Positions 61,932-64,000 of a stretch of DNA of 64,000 bases are shown here, piece by piece. Below the pieces are notes generated by a model. The model was given only the letters and a program-made list of their open reading frames with translations. It searched no databases and was not told the origin of the DNA. This DNA is from a virus: the IMG/VR virus record IMGVR_UViG_3300042387_001265, positions 16,234 to 80,233 of that record; one strand, 5' to 3'. A program made the position numbers and the translations under genes. Each line of letters opens with the position of its first letter. Position 1 is the stretch's first letter.

Positions 61932-63125
61932 ATGGCAAGTCGTTCTGCTAAACGCCAGGTTTTTATTGATGCACTTATTGCAACTGGCAAATCTGAAGTT
62001 ACAAAAGTTGATGTTGTTGCAATTGCTGAAAAGCTAAGTATTCCCGTTCCTCAGTGGTTCGTGAATGATGAATCTAACAAAGTAAAGCGTGGTGTTTATC
62101 GTGTTCCCGCTGCATCCAACGCGGCACCGGCTGCGTCCGTGGCTATCAATATGGCTGCACAAGTGATTCCGCTTGCAAAGCCTGAGCCAGTCGCTGGTAA
62201 TCGTATTGCAAATGTGACAACTGACCTAGAAGTTACTGATTTGATACCAACGCAGTATTCAAACTATGTACCTTTTGGCAACTTTGCTGATGTGTTGTCA
62301 ATTGTACAATCAAATATGTTCTTCCCTGTTTTCGTTACGGGTCATTCTGGTAACGGTAAAACAATGTCAATTGAGCAAGCTTGTGCCAAAGCAAAACGTA
62401 AATTCGTTTGTGTATCAATGACACCAGAAACCGATGAAGGCGATCTTCTTGGTAACTATGTTCTGATCAACGGTCAGATGGAATGGCGTGATGGTCCTGT
62501 TACCGTTGCAGCCCGCCAGGGTGCTGTATTGTGTATTGATGAGATTGATTACGGCGCACAAAATCTGTCCTGCCTTCAGCGTGTCCTTGAGGGTAAGCCG
62601 TTTCTTTTGAAAAAGAAAAACGAAATTGTTGCTCCTGCTCCTGGCTTTACTGTGTTTGCTACTGCTAACACAAAGGGTAAGGGTTCTGAAGATGGTCGCT
62701 ATATGTTTACCAACGTATTGAACGAGGCGTTTCTTGAGCGTTTTCCTAATACGATGGAACAAGAATGGCCTCCTGCGAAAGTTGAACAGAAAATCATTGA
62801 AAAAGAATTGAAGTCGGTTAATCGTGAAGATGATGACTTCGCCAAAAAGCTTGTGACTTGGGCTACAGTGATTCGTAATACTTTCACTGAAGGTGGTTGT
62901 GATGAGGTTATCTCGACCCGCCGTTTGGTACATATCGTTAAAACATACGGTATCTACGGTGATAAAATCAAAGCAATTAAGTATTGCTTGAATCGTTTTG
63001 ATGTTGATACTTCGGTTACTTTCCTTGACTTGTATACCAAAGTTGATGGTGGTGCTGATGTTGATTCTATCAAAACTGCCGAAACACCTACAGCAGAAAC
63101 AAATACGGAAGAAATTCCTTTCTAA
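61932..63125 (+). CDS. cobS: CobS-like AAA+ ATPase
   Basis: The product has 397 residues. Walker A is GHSGNGKT (137-144), Walker B VLCIDEID (199-206). MTPETDEGDLLGNYVLING (163-181) and FTVFATANTKGKGSEDGRYM are typical of CobS/MoxR ATPases. The N-terminal 65 residues look like a small helical domain, joined by an Ala/Pro-rich linker. It should work with the VWA protein encoded upstream. Common in cyanophage-type T4 relatives. Its own perfect promoter and GAGGAG site suggest strong early expression. A terminator follows at once. Confidence 0.9.
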   Translation: MASRSAKRQVFIDALIATGKSEVTKVDVVAIAEKLSIPVPQWFVNDESNKVKRGVYRVPAASNAAPAASVAINMAAQVIPLAKPEPVAGNRIANVTTDLEVTDLIPTQYSNYVPFGNFADVLSIVQSNMFFPVFVTGHSGNGKTMSIEQACAKAKRKFVCVSMTPETDEGDLLGNYVLINGQMEWRDGPVTVAARQGAVLCIDEIDYGAQNLSCLQRVLEGKPFLLKKKNEIVAPAPGFTVFATANTKGKGSEDGRYMFTNVLNEAFLERFPNTMEQEWPPAKVEQKIIEKELKSVNREDDDFAKKLVTWATVIRNTFTEGGCDEVISTRRLVHIVKTYGIYGDKIKAIKYCLNRFDVDTSVTFLDLYTKVDGGADVDSIKTAETPTAETNTEEIPF

Positions 63126-63140
63126 GCTAACATTTACCAA

Positions 63141-63170
63141 GGGGAGTGTTGACACACTCCCCTTTTTTTT
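63141..63170 (+). terminator. intrinsic terminator after cobS, overlapping a promoter
   Basis: GGGGAGTGT (63141-63149) pairs with ACACTCCCC (63154-63162) around TGAC, followed by eight T (63163-63170). The T-run is at the same time the spacer of the next promoter. Confidence 0.95.
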
Positions 63171-63177
63171 ATATACT
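63149..63177 (+). promoter_or_regulatory. sigma70-type promoter embedded in the cobS terminator
   Basis: TTGACA (63149-63154) spans the loop of the terminator hairpin. After a 17-nt spacer comes TATACT (63172-63177). Start near 63184. Confidence 0.85.
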
Positions 63178-63185
63178 GACAATAT

Positions 63186-63236
63186 GTAGAGAACAGTCGC
63201 CTCTACTATTTCTTTTTTTGTGCGACTATTTTTTAA
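63186..63236 (+). promoter_or_regulatory. leader with two mutually exclusive hairpins
   Basis: GTAGAG (63186-63191) can pair with CTCTAC (63201-63206). Alternatively AGTCGC (63195-63200), which lies in that loop, can pair with GCGACT (63222-63227), followed by ATTTTTTAA. Both stems are six perfect base pairs and cannot form together without a pseudoknot. The layout resembles an attenuator before the gene at 63250; this is inferred. Confidence 0.5.
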
Positions 63237-63249
63237 TGGAGTAAATTGA

Positions 63250-63513
63250 ATGTCTGCTAAACAGAAAATTCTAAACTATCTTTCTAAAGATTCTGGCTAC
63301 AACACACTCACTGCGGCACAAATTCGTGCCCGTTTTGGTATCACTAATGTTGGTGCCCGCATTGAAGAACTTCGTTCTGAAGGTCACTGCATTTATACCA
63401 ACAAGAAAACCCTCGATAACGGTAAGACAATCACTTACTATCGTCTTGGCAAACCTAGCCGCGAAATGGTTGCAGCAGCACATGCAGTTTTTGGCGCAGA
63501 AGTTTTTGCCTAA
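63250..63513 (+). CDS. small winged-helix DNA-binding protein
   Basis: The product has 87 residues. SAKQKILNYLSKDSGYNTLTAAQIRARFGI with VGARIEELRSEGHCIYTNKKTL and the beta wing GKTITYYRLG fit a winged helix-turn-helix. The form is common in T4-like phages of aquatic hosts. It has its own sigma70-type promoter and a structured leader, so it may be an early regulator. A hairpin terminator follows. DNA binding is inferred from fold pattern. Confidence 0.8.
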   Translation: MSAKQKILNYLSKDSGYNTLTAAQIRARFGITNVGARIEELRSEGHCIYTNKKTLDNGKTITYYRLGKPSREMVAAAHAVFGAEVFA

Positions 63514-63528
63514 AAAGAAGTGAGTTTT

Positions 63529-63570
63529 AGAGTAGGAGCATATATATAATATGTGTTTCTACTCTTTTTT
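63529..63570 (+). terminator. probable intrinsic terminator after the winged-helix gene
   Basis: AGAGTAG (63529-63535) pairs with CTACTCT (63559-63565) and six T end at 63570. The 23-nt loop can form an inner CATAT/ATATG stem. A TATAAT (63545-63550) lies in the loop, but no acceptable -35 is placed before it. Confidence 0.7.
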
Positions 63571-63581
63571 ATGGATAAATT

Positions 63582-64000
63582 ATGCAGATACAAGTCAACC
63601 TTGAAGACCTAAGAAAAAACAAACTGTTCATTGCGACACCCATGTATGGTGGAATGAATCACGGTTTGTACATGAAATCTTGTCTCGACCTTCAGACCAT
63701 TATGATTAAGTATGGTATTGAAGTCAAATTTTCTTTCCTTTTTAATGAATCACTCATTACACGAGCAAGAAATTATCTAGTAGATGAATTTCTACGCTCA
63801 GATTATACCCATATGATGTTTATCGATTCAGATATTCATTTTGACCCAAATGATGTTGTTGCATTGATGGCTCTTGATAAAGATGTTATTGGTGGTCCAT
63901 ATCCGAAGAAATCAATCAATTGGCAAAACATTGCCGATACTGCTCGGCGTCATCCAGATTTGAATCCTCGTGAACTTGAAAATCTTGTTGGCGAATATGT
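63582..64000 (+). CDS. glycosyltransferase-like protein (3' end outside window)
   Basis: The frame opens with ATG at 63582 and stays open to the window end, giving 139 residues. LFIATPMYGGMNHGLYMKSCLDL (14-36), FNESLITRARNYLVDEFLRSDYTHMMFIDSDIHFDPNDV is the GT-A-like pattern of a protein common in T4-like cyanophages; the DSD triad would bind metal and nucleotide sugar. It resembles the N-terminal half of the 21849 fusion. The 3' end and C-terminal domain are not visible. Confidence 0.75.
   Translation, partial: MQIQVNLEDLRKNKLFIATPMYGGMNHGLYMKSCLDLQTIMIKYGIEVKFSFLFNESLITRARNYLVDEFLRSDYTHMMFIDSDIHFDPNDVVALMALDKDVIGGPYPKKSINWQNIADTARRHPDLNPRELENLVGEY

Noticed and set aside
59521-63125. Genuine cobaltochelatase (cobalamin synthesis) function
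   Set aside because: No CobN-type subunit or other cobalamin gene is seen, and the N-terminal domain has an HExxH site more typical of peptidases.
63545-63550. TATAAT before the last gene as a sigma70 promoter
   Set aside because: No acceptable -35 lies 16-18 bases upstream, and it sits within the loop of a better-supported terminator.

Overview
The window is one continuous stretch of a T4-like myovirus genome. Every gene lies on the + strand, packing is tight (many 1-14 nt overlaps) and no stretch over about 160 bases lacks a gene. The backbone follows the order known from T4-like phages of aquatic bacteria: baseplate (gp8-like, DUF4815/gp10-like), fibres, neck gp13-gp14-gp15, terminase gp16-gp17, sheath gp18, tube gp19, portal gp20, prohead core genes, gp21-gp22-gp23, gp3-like, UvsY, UvsW, gp55, gp47, gp46. 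AT-rich DNA, a CobS/CobT-like pair and LPS-type sugar genes fit a Gram-negative, probably aquatic host; no gene identifies the host itself. I saw no tRNA, IS element, CRISPR array or plausible minus-strand gene.

1-29552: baseplate and fibres. A truncated beta-repeat structural gene, a heptad-repeat stalk protein, gp8-like, a 2099-residue DUF4815 protein and a small coiled-coil protein are followed by the striking part. Four fibre-type genes (11071-21828) carry a 43-residue repeat with core NGDIHFVP. The repeats fall into seven blocks of exactly seven, which I read as seven seven-bladed beta-propellers spread 2+2+2+1 over four proteins. The neighbouring paralogue at 14285 is the same fibre without either propeller. 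A glycosyltransferase-methyltransferase fusion, small virion genes and a 1620-residue fibre (stalk, YadA-like 16-residue repeats, collar-type tip) complete the block.

29566-44848: neck, packaging, tail and head genes. A Dps-type ferritin with all its ferroxidase residues sits between the two terminase genes. Three small genes before gp21 look like prohead core proteins with gp21-type cleavage sites; one would release a 98-residue peptide with 41 Lys/Arg and no acidic residue.

44880-59263: recombination and late transcription (UvsY, UvsW, gp55, gp47, gp46), interrupted by an overlapping operon for an unusual sugar: B12-radical SAM enzyme, split TPP enzyme, heptose-kinase-like GHMP kinase, a DegT-fold protein with His in place of the PLP lysine, an epimerase and a cytidylyltransferase. 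Peptide deformylase, a methyltransferase and a TAGT-like glycosyltransferase follow.

59264-64000: three units with clear host sigma70-type promoters drive a small gene plus a CobT-like HExxH/VWA protein, a CobS-like AAA+ ATPase, and a winged-helix protein; a glycosyltransferase-like gene runs off the end. Elsewhere T4-type late promoters (TATAAATA and variants) precede gp18, gp19, the prohead core genes, gp22 and gp3. One late-type promoter lies inside the loop of a hairpin that hides a ribosome binding site, the same logic as T4 gene e.
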